Shown: positions 8,450 to 17,194 of the stretch, in pieces
Layout of the letters: each line of letters begins with the position of its first letter
How positions within the stretch are numbered: position 1 is the first letter of the stretch
From: Pedobacter cryoconitis
GTDB taxonomy: Bacteria; Bacteroidota; Bacteroidia; Sphingobacteriales; Sphingobacteriaceae
DNA: 64,000 nucleotides
Direction of reading: 5' to 3'
Assembly (NCBI RefSeq): GCF_001590605.1
Contig: NZ_CP014504.1
Location: forward strand, 5,642,001-5,706,000
Notes under the pieces: generated by a model
Seen by the model: only the letters and a program-made list of their open reading frames with translations
Told to the model about the DNA's origin: nothing
Databases searched by the model: none
Translations under genes and position numbers: made by a program

Positions 8450-9883
8450 ATGAAAAGAACAACATTAATAATAGGAATTGTGGCCATATGTACAACATCT
8501 TTCAGTTGTAAAAAATTTTTGGATGTAACGCCAAAAACAAGTTTGTCAGAAGAGCAATTGTTTACTTCGGAAACCGGTTTTCAGCAAGCTTTATCAGGCA
8601 TCTATGGCCAGCTTGCCAGTAACAACCTCTATGGAAATAACCTTTCTATGGGCTTCGTTTCCGCGCTGGCTCAAAATTATGCAACAATTGCTACTGAATC
8701 GCCAGTTCTGCTACAACAGACACAACTCCTGAACTATACTTCAACAGAAGTTACCGGTTATACCAATAATATCTGGTCTTCCAGTTACAGTGCAATCGCC
8801 GCAGCTAATAAAATAATTAGCCACACAGAAACTGACCGCGCTATGCTATCGAATAATTCATATGGACTTCTGCGTGGTGAAGCTTTGGCTTTAAGGGCAT
8901 TTATACATTTTGATTTATTACGGATGTTCGGGCCTGAATATACTGCGGGTACCAATTTAAAAGCCATCCCTTATAAAAAGGACGTTAATGAAAATGCAAT
9001 TAAGCCGGCAACAACCGCAGATGTGGTGAAATTTGCCCTGGCTGACCTGAAAGAAGCGGAGAGCTTGCTACTACCGGTTGATCCAATTGTGACCAGCGGT
9101 TTACGAACCAGGCGGAATAAGCTTAATTACTATGGTGTAAAAGCACTGGAAGCAAGAATCAGGTTATTTAGTGGCGATAACATCGGGGCTGCTGCCGCTG
9201 CAACCGTGGTGGTCAACTCGGCGAAATACAATTTTATAACCCAGGCAGAAGCTAGTAATGTTGGCTCCGGAATAGTTGCGCGTGACCGCTTGTATTTTAA
9301 TGAACAGGTGTTTATGATCAGGGTGAGGGATATACTAACCAATGTGCAGAGTTATTTTAGATTCAGAGGGACTGCAGACCAGACTCTTACCCGTTCTGAA
9401 AGTGACTTTTCTACCCTTTACGAAACCAAATCAGGAGGCGTTTCAGACATCAGATGGGCATACCGCATTGAGCGCGATGCAGGAGTCTTGTTCCCTTCTA
9501 AATTCTGGCAGACTTCCAACTCTACAACTACAATCACCGACAATTTACTCGATCAGTATGTACCAGGCATACGTCTTTCTGAGATGTACTATATACTGGC
9601 TGAAACTGCGTCAACGCCTGCAACCGGCGTAGACTATTTAAATACGGTACGCCTGAACAGGGGAATTTCAATTTTGCCAAATACGATTACGGCCGATGCG
9701 CTTAAAGCAGAGATCACCAAGGAGTATCAGAAGGAATTTTATGCGGAAGGGCAATTGTTCTTTTACTATAAGCGCATCAAAGCCTTAAGAATGCAATTCC
9801 GCAGGATAAATATGGCACCAGAGCAGTATGTACTTCCTATACCAGATTCTGAACTTCAATTTAATCCGAATTATGCTAACTAA
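8450..9883 (+). CDS. SusD/RagB-family nutrient-binding outer membrane lipoprotein
   Basis: This 477-residue protein starts at ATG 8450 with a lipoprotein signal (TTSFSCKKFLDVTPK; lipidated Cys about residue 20). The N-terminal SusD-like part contains SEEQLFTSETGFQQALSGIYGQL and the TPR-like helices include LRGEALALRAFIHFDLLRMFG, a hallmark of the family. The C-terminal part has the usual YYILAE and KEFYAEGQLFFYYKR motifs. It caps the SusC barrel and captures ligand at the cell surface. It follows susC by 22 bp. The open frame extends further upstream into susC, but only the internal ATG gives a signal peptide. Confidence 0.95.
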   Translation: MKRTTLIIGIVAICTTSFSCKKFLDVTPKTSLSEEQLFTSETGFQQALSGIYGQLASNNLYGNNLSMGFVSALAQNYATIATESPVLLQQTQLLNYTSTEVTGYTNNIWSSSYSAIAAANKIISHTETDRAMLSNNSYGLLRGEALALRAFIHFDLLRMFGPEYTAGTNLKAIPYKKDVNENAIKPATTADVVKFALADLKEAESLLLPVDPIVTSGLRTRRNKLNYYGVKALEARIRLFSGDNIGAAAAATVVVNSAKYNFITQAEASNVGSGIVARDRLYFNEQVFMIRVRDILTNVQSYFRFRGTADQTLTRSESDFSTLYETKSGGVSDIRWAYRIERDAGVLFPSKFWQTSNSTTTITDNLLDQYVPGIRLSEMYYILAETASTPATGVDYLNTVRLNRGISILPNTITADALKAEITKEYQKEFYAEGQLFFYYKRIKALRMQFRRINMAPEQYVLPIPDSELQFNPNYAN

Positions 9884-9896
9884 TCAAACTTGTATC

Positions 9897-10628
9897 ATGA
9901 AATACTTATTATATGTGACGGCGGTCATCTGCCTTTTTTCCTGCAAGAAAGAAGCGTTAGAAACCTATCAGGGAAAGGATGGTGTTAGTTTCTTTGCCTA
10001 TACCTACCAACAACTAAATACCACAGCAGTGAGAAGCTACTCTTTTGCTTTACAAAGCACTGAAAAAACAAGGGACACGATGTATATACCCTTAAGGATT
10101 ACCGGAAAGTTGTCTGATGGCCCGCGTACAGTGCTGCTGAAAACAGCTGAAGGAACAACGGCAACCTCAGGCGTGGATTTTGAATTGAAAGAAGCTATCA
10201 TTCCACCTGGAGTTTACCTGTTTAATTATCCTCTTGTGCTGATCAACTCTGCCGGAATGGCAAGTAATGTTTATAGAATTGTGCTGGAGCCAGCAGAAAC
10301 CAAGGACTTTACTTTAGGGACTTTTGGTCAGACTCCTGGCAATGACGAGATTACTGAAGAGAACTTCAGATATTTGAAGGTTGATGTGACCAGCCAGTAT
10401 ATTGAACCTGCTTATTGGGGTAATCTCCTTACGGATTTTGGAGAATTTAGCGCTGTGAAATACAAGTTCATGGTGAAGGTCCTGGGAATAACAGATTTTT
10501 CTCTCGAGAAGATAGGTTCTGATGGTTTGCTGAACTACCCGGTTACCTTAAGAAATGCGCTGGCCGCTTATGAAGCTGCAAATGGTCCATTGTTAGATGA
10601 GAAAGGTCAACAGATTTCTTTCCCTTAA
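9897..10628 (+). CDS. DUF4843-family lipoprotein
   Basis: This 243-residue protein starts at ATG 9897 with a lipoprotein signal (VICLFSCKKE). The early TYQGKDGVSFFAYTY stretch and the beta-rich body match the DUF4843 family, regularly found directly after SusD in Bacteroidota uptake loci. It is probably a surface or periplasmic accessory of the SusCD complex, with no known catalytic role. The gene begins 13 bp after susD and ends 10 bp before the next lipoprotein gene, so the genes are cotranscribed. Confidence 0.75.
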   Translation: MKYLLYVTAVICLFSCKKEALETYQGKDGVSFFAYTYQQLNTTAVRSYSFALQSTEKTRDTMYIPLRITGKLSDGPRTVLLKTAEGTTATSGVDFELKEAIIPPGVYLFNYPLVLINSAGMASNVYRIVLEPAETKDFTLGTFGQTPGNDEITEENFRYLKVDVTSQYIEPAYWGNLLTDFGEFSAVKYKFMVKVLGITDFSLEKIGSDGLLNYPVTLRNALAAYEAANGPLLDEKGQQISFP

Positions 10629-10638
10629 TTTAAATATT

Positions 10639-12063
10639 ATGCATTTAAAATACTTTTTAAAGCTTAGCCTGGCTGTGCTGATCATGCTAACATTTGCCTG
10701 CCGTAAGGACAATCAATCGTTTAAATATGAGCAAATCAACGACATTAAGATTACGGATACAAAAACCAGCTTTACGTTACCTCAACTGGATTCGCTGATC
10801 ATCACACCAACATTAGCAGAAACATTGCCTGCAGGTGATTCATTTACCTACAGTTGGAAGATTGATTCAAATGTGATTGCTGAATCTAAAAATTTGCGTA
10901 TCAAAGTAACCTTAAGTCCAGGTACCTATCAGATGATTTATAAGGTAACGAGTAATAGAAATGGTATTTTTACGCTACAGCGTTATACTATTATCGTGAC
11001 CGGAGCCTATCCGGATGGTTGGTATATCGTCAATAACAAGAATGGAAAAGGTAAGGTTTCTTTGATCCGGACGGATGATGTGATTTTTGACAATCCTATG
11101 GAAGTGGCCAACAATAAAAGCTATCCGGGTAAGGCATTAGCCTTATATAATTTTGGGAAGGGTGGTTTCTTCTACTACTTCACAGATCAGAATGTGTATC
11201 GGTTTAATATGAACGATTGGCTGGAGCTTGGTGATAAAAGTTCGGTACTTCCAGGTTTAGCTACACCACTTCCGTTCAAAACGGCACCAGTATTTATGAT
11301 GAACACTTCAAAATTTGAACAGTTTATTGTTGCGGACGGTGGTTTGTACGTTGGCGTTTCCGGTACAAACTCTGATAATGTTAAGCCGCTCACCCAACGC
11401 ATTCCTGGCAGTTATGATTTGTTCCCTGGTGTTTTTCCCAGCACTTTTAACCTGACCTATTTCTATGATAACACCACAATGAGCTTCATGCAGATGGAGA
11501 TTTTGTCAAGATTTCTGAAATATGCACCTGCAACCACCACACCATCCGACTCTTTTGACATGGCAAATGTGGGTAAAAAAATGATTGCTTATGACCGCGG
11601 CGTAACTACGTTAGGCGATGAAGGAATTGAATGGTATTACATTATGGAAGATAATGCCGGTCGCTACTTAATGTCCATCACAAGTGACTCTAACAACAGC
11701 GCCACCGGGGTTAATCAAAAAATGGAGAATAGTCCGGAAATTGGTAGCGCAACTAACTTTGCAACATCATCCATCTTAAAACAACTCTATTATACTGTTG
11801 ACAATAAGGTGTATTTATACGATATGCTTGCGCAATCAGCACGCCTGATTTATACATTCCCCGGAAGCTATGTAATTAAAGATATTGAAATGCTACGTAG
11901 CACCAGTAAACAACTGGTGATCGGTGTGAATAATGGTACAGCAGGTGAGGTTTATTATTTCGACATCAATGGACAGGGACAATTCAGCAATAATACTTAC
12001 ACCAAAAAATTTACCGGCTTTGGCGAAATTGTACAAGTTGCCGCTGCCCGTCAAAATCTATAG
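10639..12063 (+). CDS. PKD-like family lipoprotein
   Basis: This 474-residue protein starts at ATG 10639 with a lipoprotein signal (IMLTFACRKD). Its N-terminal region (about 40-135) resembles a PKD-like immunoglobulin fold (LPAGDSFTYSWKIDS, LSPGTYQMIYKVT). The rest is beta-rich with repeated strand-turn patterns that could form a propeller-like structure. Such proteins accompany DUF4843 lipoproteins behind SusCD pairs and are thought to help bind substrate at the surface. The upstream part of the open frame overlaps the previous gene and lacks a signal, so it was excluded. Confidence 0.75.
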   Translation: MHLKYFLKLSLAVLIMLTFACRKDNQSFKYEQINDIKITDTKTSFTLPQLDSLIITPTLAETLPAGDSFTYSWKIDSNVIAESKNLRIKVTLSPGTYQMIYKVTSNRNGIFTLQRYTIIVTGAYPDGWYIVNNKNGKGKVSLIRTDDVIFDNPMEVANNKSYPGKALALYNFGKGGFFYYFTDQNVYRFNMNDWLELGDKSSVLPGLATPLPFKTAPVFMMNTSKFEQFIVADGGLYVGVSGTNSDNVKPLTQRIPGSYDLFPGVFPSTFNLTYFYDNTTMSFMQMEILSRFLKYAPATTTPSDSFDMANVGKKMIAYDRGVTTLGDEGIEWYYIMEDNAGRYLMSITSDSNNSATGVNQKMENSPEIGSATNFATSSILKQLYYTVDNKVYLYDMLAQSARLIYTFPGSYVIKDIEMLRSTSKQLVIGVNNGTAGEVYYFDINGQGQFSNNTYTKKFTGFGEIVQVAAARQNL

Positions 12064-12107
12064 ACTATACACTCAATTTAAAGAAGGTCACTTAATTTTT
12101 AATCGAA

Positions 12108-13283
12108 ATGAAAAAACTATCTATACTTATTGCTATCCTGTTTATAGGATGCGCAGCATACAGTCAGCAGGCAGAACCACCTTATAAAGCAAGTCTTGAT
12201 TCTTTGAAGATGTTAATTGATCTTTCAAAAAAAGAAGCTATTCTTACGCGCCTGATCAAAGCCCATCCGGCTGATAATTTTGACCAGTACAGAGCCACGC
12301 TCGTAGATAATTTCGTTATGGCGAAAAACTCAGCGAAAGCTTTATACTATTTTAATCAGATTACAGAAACTGCACGTATCATGTATGTTGGATCAGTTGC
12401 AGAGGAACTCATGACCTATGATTTGAAGGCTGCAGAAATATTAATTCAGCAAGAATTAGCGAATAAAACTAATATTAAGGATGACCGGCTGTTCTTGTTA
12501 AATGTATATAGCGAGGTGATGGATAGGCTGGGGGACCATAACAAAGCCTTTGCAGCTATTAAGGAGTGCTATGAGCAGATGGCAGGAAAAAGTGCCGGGA
12601 TGACTGCAAAATACTATTATTTGATGAGTAAAACGGGGCGGTACCAGGAAGCACTTCCAGAGATGGAAAAAACAGTGATAGCAGGTTTAGCTGATGATAA
12701 TTTTAAGGACGAACTGAAAAATGCCTATTTAAAACTGAACCCTGGGAAAGATGCAAACGCTTACCTCACCGGGTTAACCAGTCAGTTTGAAGAAAAGTTT
12801 AAGGGTAAATTAATAGCTAAAATGATAGCCGAACAGGCACCTGATTTTAAACTTAAAGACGTAAATGACAAAGAAGTGTCACTGTCAGATTTTAAGGGGA
12901 AAATTATTGTTCTTGACTTTTGGGCTACCTGGTGCGGGCCATGCAAAAGATCTCTTCCGGCAATGCAGCTGTTGGTCAACAAATACAAGGATGATCCGAA
13001 TGTGAAGTTTCTGTTCATTCACACCTGGGAGCATGTTGCTGATCCTAAATCGGACGCTGTGAACTACTTGTTGACCCATAACCTGGATCTGCCCTTGTAT
13101 ATGGATGTTAAAAATCCGGAGACGAAAAAGAACCCTGTGGTATCTGCATTTGGTGTAGAAGGAATCCCTACAAAGTTTGTAATTGACGGTAATGGTAAAA
13201 TACGCTTTAAAACAAGTGGATTTGTGTCGCCAAATGAAGCTGCGGTTAAGGAACTTTCTGCCATGATAGAATTGTCCCGCTAA
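12108..13283 (+). CDS. TlpA-like thioredoxin-fold protein with signal peptide
   Basis: This 391-residue exported protein has a signal peptide (about 1-21, ending AAYSQQ), a helical TPR-like N-terminal half (about 30-235) and a TlpA/AhpC-TSA-type thioredoxin domain (about 245-391). The active-site motif WCGPC sits near residue 275 (LDFWATWCGPCKRS), and a cis-Pro motif follows (VEGIPTKFVID). It probably reduces or isomerises disulfides in the periplasm. As last gene of the SusCD locus it may process the imported substrate or service the receptor proteins. A strong terminator follows. Confidence 0.88.
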   Translation: MKKLSILIAILFIGCAAYSQQAEPPYKASLDSLKMLIDLSKKEAILTRLIKAHPADNFDQYRATLVDNFVMAKNSAKALYYFNQITETARIMYVGSVAEELMTYDLKAAEILIQQELANKTNIKDDRLFLLNVYSEVMDRLGDHNKAFAAIKECYEQMAGKSAGMTAKYYYLMSKTGRYQEALPEMEKTVIAGLADDNFKDELKNAYLKLNPGKDANAYLTGLTSQFEEKFKGKLIAKMIAEQAPDFKLKDVNDKEVSLSDFKGKIIVLDFWATWCGPCKRSLPAMQLLVNKYKDDPNVKFLFIHTWEHVADPKSDAVNYLLTHNLDLPLYMDVKNPETKKNPVVSAFGVEGIPTKFVIDGNGKIRFKTSGFVSPNEAAVKELSAMIELSR

Positions 13284-13323
13284 TCAAGTCAATATCTGGT
13301 TGACTAAATTTACTTTTAAAATT

Positions 13324-13386
13324 GGAGGCTGGTTTTGTTTTTATAATTAAAACTCACCATTTTTTGGTAATCAGCCTCCTTTTTTA
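13324..13386 (+). terminator. intrinsic terminator after the SusCD operon
   Basis: GGAGGCTG at 13324-13331 pairs with CAGCCTCC at 13372-13379, extended by three weaker pairs toward the loop, and is followed directly by a T-run. The loop is long (about 33 bases). It closes the operon from the FecR gene to the TlpA-like gene. Confidence 0.75.
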
Positions 13387-13656
13387 TATGCTTTGCGCTC
13401 CCTGTTTTCTAATTTTTGTTCCACGGAATTGATTTAGGTCTGTAGCAGTTTTTTAGGGGCGCACATTATTGTGAAGTATTCCCTATTTATTGTTCTGATA
13501 AAAACACTGGATCTGAAGTACGATTACGATCAAATTGCTCAAAATATGTTTATTCTGCTTGTTTCTCAGTTATTATACTATATTTGAAATAGGCACATGG
13601 TGGTAGATAGCGCACGGAAAAGGAGTATTTGAATACCTTAAGACATAAAAAAAAAC

Positions 13657-13842
13657 CTAGAGTGTTTCATCTAAAAGTTTGATTATCAAGTAGCCGTCAC
13701 TGGACAGATTTCGAATTTTTTCTTGTCTGATTTGCAGGAATTGGCGAAAGTCGCGAATCATTTTCAAATCTAGAGGTGGGTCGCTGGTCAATTGTCGAAC
13801 TAGTTTATCTCTCTCAAGAGAGGATATATATGGTGTGATCTT
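13657..13842 (-). pseudogene. probable C-terminal remnant of an unknown protein
   Basis: A 61-codon minus-strand frame bounded upstream by TGA (13843-13845) has a protein-like composition: it contains SSLERDKLVRQL, DLKMIRDFRQFLQ and ends LLDETL. There is no start codon in the first half, so it reads as the 3' end of a decayed gene; an internal ATG would give only 34 residues. I do not recognise the family. The surroundings are AT-rich and gene-poor, fitting a degraded accessory gene. Confidence 0.35.
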
Positions 13843-14314
13843 TCAGTTATAAATTTACTCATTTTGAATTAGATATAATTCTTGGTTTATTGGCGGTAAG
13901 TAATCGGTGTTTGATTAGGTAACTACCATAAATTGTAAATAGATCAAAAATTGGTAAGTATACCACTTTTCTGATAGACAATTTTTCAAATTTATTTATT
14001 GTACTTCACATATGTATCTACTTTAGTGTAAATCATCGTTTTTTGAGACACTTTTCTTGCTCTATTTGGTGTATGGAAATTTACAACTAAATAAAGGCTT
14101 GAAGCTAATTTTTCGGGCACACATAACGAAAATAATATTAACCGTTCTTTCTTAATCAGGGTATTATACAAACTAATAATCCAATTTTATTATCAGGACA
14201 TCACAATCTTTCATATTTTTTTATACTATATAAAAGCGTGTTTTTGAACACAAGAAAACTGGATATGAACACTTGCCATGTAATAAATTGACTGAAATTT
14301 ACATCATAATTAAA

Positions 14315-14338
14315 TGGTGGAATATTGATATTCCACCA
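14315..14338. repeat. near-perfect 24-bp palindrome
   Basis: TGGTGGAATAT and ATATTCCACCA form a perfect 11-bp inverted repeat with a 2-base centre. The tight centre suits a dimeric protein-binding site better than an RNA hairpin. No gene starts within 250 bp downstream, so a regulatory role is unassigned. Confidence 0.5.
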
Positions 14339-14639
14339 AGGAAATTACTTAGCTCATTGGGTGTCTTCAGCTTTAAGTCAAGGAAAATTAAATTAGCAAA
14401 ATGTCTTTCGTTTAATATTCTTCAGGTAGCTACTTCTGACTTTACAAATTTCTAAGCAATGAGGGATTTCAGGAATTGGAGAATAGCAGGTTTTAAAATA
14501 AAATGCCCAGTCTTAAGCATTCTATTGAAATGTTAGCTCGAAATCTCTCCAATAATTATAATATTTAGGCCGCAGATGGCTGAAGATTTCTAACCAACAA
14601 ACCGTTCGATTTCAAATTTCTAAGTTTGCGAAATTAATA

Positions 14640-15089
14640 TCAACTCCAGTTTAGGAGTTCTATTATATTCCCGTCCGGGTCTGAGATGTAAATAAACCTA
14701 AATACACCGATATTATCAAAATGATGTTCGCTTAGCTCTCCAATTTTCGATGCTCCATTCTTTAATGCTATTGCTAAAACCCCCGCAATATCCTCTACCT
14801 TAAATGCGATATGTCCAAATCCTTTTTGATTGGCTAGTTGTCTTTCAGCATTAATCATTTCTGAATACTGATAGATTTCTAATGTGGGTCCATTATCCCC
14901 ATAGCCAGGTAGCCGTAATTGTACCCCTTGTAAATTCGCACCAAAGACGCCGGTGCCTTTTTCAAGCCACTCCCCTTGATATTTTCGTATAGGTGGAACC
15001 GCTATGCAATTAAACACGATTTCATAGAAACGTGCAAGTTCCTTCCAATCCTTTGTTATAATGTTGGTATGCGCATACTTTATGTTCAT
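14640..15089 (-). CDS. VOC-family (glyoxalase/bleomycin-resistance-like) protein
   Basis: This 149-residue protein has the two beta-alpha-beta-beta-beta modules of the vicinal oxygen chelate superfamily. It opens with KYAHTNIITKDWKELARFYEIVF (split here as KYAHTNIITKDW then ELARFYEIVF), has LEIYQY mid-chain, GFGHIAFKVEDI at about residue 100 and ends with SDPDGNIIELLNW. The His and Glu residues in these motifs are the usual metal ligands. Substrate cannot be told from sequence. The start at 15089 was chosen over an upstream Met because it gives the standard family N-terminus. It stands alone within the AT-rich accessory stretch. Confidence 0.85.
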   Translation of the reverse strand: MNIKYAHTNIITKDWKELARFYEIVFNCIAVPPIRKYQGEWLEKGTGVFGANLQGVQLRLPGYGDNGPTLEIYQYSEMINAERQLANQKGFGHIAFKVEDIAGVLAIALKNGASKIGELSEHHFDNIGVFRFIYISDPDGNIIELLNWS

Positions 15090-15657
15090 GATGTAAATTT
15101 TGACTTGATTGTACGTAACGGTATTAAAGGTAAGATTTTTTTGCAATTTGTAATTTCCTGGCGTGATAAAATTTTTTGTTCTTTAAGCCATTTAAAAGTA
15201 TTGTTTTGCCTTCAAATTTCCTGCAATAAACCAACAAGAAATATCAAGTTTATTGCCTATTGTGTTCTCCTGAAATTGCCACCTAAAATAAACTATTCTA
15301 TATTACCATTAAAAAATGCTAAATGTAGATTACATTTTTTCCTAATTATAATATTCGATTTGTAAACAACTTCTGTCCTGGCCTTATTGATGCATATAAA
15401 GTCTCACTTGAAAGAAAAATATCAGATAGGGGATGGATACCTTGGTTCTGTAAGACATTTTCTATCTAGGGCATAATGTGTAAATATACCTTTCAGCTGA
15501 AGAAAGGTATATAAAAGGGCATAAGCGACTTTATTAAAAATCGGTTCCTTAATGTTTGAAAGGTTAAAACTGCCTTATTAAGCTTTGACTCAATTGGGGA
15601 AAATGGTTCAACTAAAGCTCTTTGGGTTTACTGTTAGCGTACATTTAACAAGCGTAA
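15090..15657. other. intergenic stretch with a hairpin
   Basis: AT-rich sequence between the divergent VOC and HEPN genes. The only clear structure is TATACCTTTC/GAAAGGTATA at 15485-15511, a 10-bp stem with a 7-base loop and no T-run. Short open frames are present but none look like real genes. Confidence 0.5.
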
Positions 15658-16314
15658 ATGCTATTGCAATTATTTGATCAAGGGCATAGAGCAATAATTT
15701 GGAACCTTATTATAGAGCAAGTTCTAACTATCGGAGATTACCATAATGATACTTGGCCGCATCTAAGTGTTACAGATTATGGAAGCGCTATTATTGGGTC
15801 TGTAAAACCAGTTCCAAATGATCCTGCTGGCTATTTAAATAGAATAAAAAAAGAAATCCCCGAATTAGATCCTATTATTGAGACATATCTTGCGGAAAGT
15901 GTTAGAACCTATAATATTAATCAGTTGTTATCAGCGACGATTACTTTGGGATGTGCATCTGAAAAAGCCCTCTTAATTCTCATAGATTCCTATGTGAATT
16001 CATTTCATGATGAATCGGCAAAGAATGTTTCCCTAAAGAAAATAGAGGGAAGATTTATAAAAACACAATTTGATGAATTTGATAAATCGATCAAAAGGCT
16101 ATTAGTTAATTTGCCCTATTTATTGAAAGATAAATATGCAAATACTTTAATTGGGGTTTTTGAGATGATTCGAAGTAATAGGAATGGTGCAGGACATCCA
16201 ACTGGGAAATTGGTGGATAAAGAGACCTTATTTGCCAATTTGCAGGTATTCATTACCTACTGTAAATATATTTATGATCTAAAAGAATACCTTGATACAA
16301 ACAAACATGATTAG
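15658..16314 (+). CDS. orphan HEPN-domain protein
   Basis: This 218-residue soluble protein has a helical C-terminal two-thirds with the HEPN signature RNGAGH (R175-N-x3-H180), the pattern of HEPN ribonucleases and abortive-infection proteins. The N-terminal 65 residues are distinct (DYHNDTWPHLSVTDYGS) and may be a separate small fold. An in-frame stop lies directly before the ATG, so the start is fixed. No nucleotidyltransferase (MNT) partner or other antitoxin is adjacent. AT-rich composition and position next to a tRNA suggest a horizontally acquired defence or stress gene. RNase activity is inferred from the motif only. Confidence 0.6.
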   Translation: MLLQLFDQGHRAIIWNLIIEQVLTIGDYHNDTWPHLSVTDYGSAIIGSVKPVPNDPAGYLNRIKKEIPELDPIIETYLAESVRTYNINQLLSATITLGCASEKALLILIDSYVNSFHDESAKNVSLKKIEGRFIKTQFDEFDKSIKRLLVNLPYLLKDKYANTLIGVFEMIRSNRNGAGHPTGKLVDKETLFANLQVFITYCKYIYDLKEYLDTNKHD

Positions 16315-16558
16315 TTACTATCAGCCTTTGTCATCATTTTGATATACAGATAACAGCAAAAAACTCTTATTTTGAGTTGAAGTGTCAGGAAGACTATTCC
16401 AAACAGAGCATAAGTTCTGCGCCACTTAATGCGCCAAATGAAGGAGATTTAGTTTGAATATCTTATGAAAGATGGTTTGATTTATCTATATTCGTCATGA
16501 GCAGACATTTACTGTTAATAATTAAAAACAGCATTTAAACCCATTTAAAAGCAAAAAT

Positions 16559-16582
16559 CCCTTAGATTTTTAAGTCTAAGGG
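16559..16582 (-). terminator. terminator downstream of tRNA-Met
   Basis: CCCTTAGA and TCTAAGGG form an 8-bp stem with an 8-base loop. On the minus strand the hairpin is followed by ATTTTTGCTTTT, so it ends the tRNA transcript, 15 bp beyond the tRNA 3' end. Confidence 0.75.
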
Positions 16583-16596
16583 ATCGATAATCAAAG

Positions 16597-16670
16597 TAGC
16601 GGGGAGCAGGATCGAACTGCCGACCTCAGGGTTATGAATCCTGCGCTCTAACCATCTGAGCTACCCCGCC
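16597..16670 (-). tRNA. tRNA-Met (anticodon CAT)
   Basis: The minus strand folds as a 74-base tRNA. The acceptor stem begins GGCGGGG and pairs with CCCCGCT (first pair G-U), with discriminator A. The D-arm has AGCTCAGATGGTTAGAGC, the anticodon loop reads TTCATAA and the T-arm has GGCAGTTCGATCCTGC. CAT could also belong to tRNA-Ile2 (modified C34), but the G-U closing pair and this body suit elongator tRNA-Met. CCA is not encoded. Confidence 0.92.
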
Positions 16671-16774
16671 GTGGGCTTCTTATTTTTTAAGAGTTGCAAA
16701 TATAGAATAAAATACTTTTCTTTAGGAAAAAAAATAAAAATAATTTACAAATAACAAGATATAAGCGATTTAAG

Positions 16775-17155
16775 ATGTCAGAAAAGAAAAAATTTACCCT
16801 GGAATATGAGTTGAAGTCGTCTCCGCGTATTTTGTTTAGCTTTATAAGTGAGCCAAATGGCTTGTCTCAATGGTTTGCTGATGATGTAGTTTTCCGTGAT
16901 CAGGTTTATACCTTCACCTGGGATGATGAAGTGCAGAAAGCAAAAATGTTAAGTTTTAAAGAAAATAAGATGGTGAAGTTCAAATGGATTGATGATGAAC
17001 CACACTGTTATTTTGAAATGGAAATTGTACAGGATGAATTAACGAACGATGTAGCCCTGTCTATTACTGATTTCGCAACTGAAGAAACACTTAAAGAAAG
17101 AACCCAGATTTGGGATAACCAGATTACTTACCTCCATAGTGTAATCGGAGCATAG
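16775..17155 (+). CDS. START-like (AHSA1/SRPBCC-type) domain protein
   Basis: This 126-residue protein begins with a strand (KKFTLEYELKSSPRILFSFI) followed by EPNGLSQWFADDV, then alternating strands and a final long helix, the layout of the START/Bet v 1-like fold of the AHSA1 group. It has no signal peptide. The family binds hydrophobic ligands or partner proteins; no specific function can be assigned. It precedes the LptF/LptG permease gene with a short gap and may be cotranscribed, as is common in Bacteroidota. Confidence 0.8.
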   Translation: MSEKKKFTLEYELKSSPRILFSFISEPNGLSQWFADDVVFRDQVYTFTWDDEVQKAKMLSFKENKMVKFKWIDDEPHCYFEMEIVQDELTNDVALSITDFATEETLKERTQIWDNQITYLHSVIGA

Positions 17156-17194
17156 TATTATAGTATTTGAGTTGCATTGCCTACATTTGTAACA

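Larger units (their letters stand above)
13387..14639. other. AT-rich gene-poor accessory stretch
   Basis: About 1.25 kb between the SusCD operon terminator and the VOC gene. It is visibly richer in A and T than its flanks. The only elements I can support are a minus-strand coding remnant (13657-13842) and a palindrome (14315-14338). Other open frames here, such as 14273-14455, have no recognisable content. No transposase or complete insertion sequence is seen. Confidence 0.6.

Noticed and set aside
14273..14455. Plus-strand 60-codon ORF
   Set aside because: Random-looking composition in AT-rich DNA, no motif, and it runs across the 14315-14338 palindrome.
14976..15365. Plus-strand 129-codon ORF
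   Set aside because: It runs antisense to the well-supported VOC gene for much of its length and the rest is low-complexity AT-rich sequence.
13387..16596. Insertion sequence or integrase next to tRNA-Met
   Set aside because: No transposase or integrase motif, no terminal inverted repeats and no second copy of the tRNA 3' end were found.
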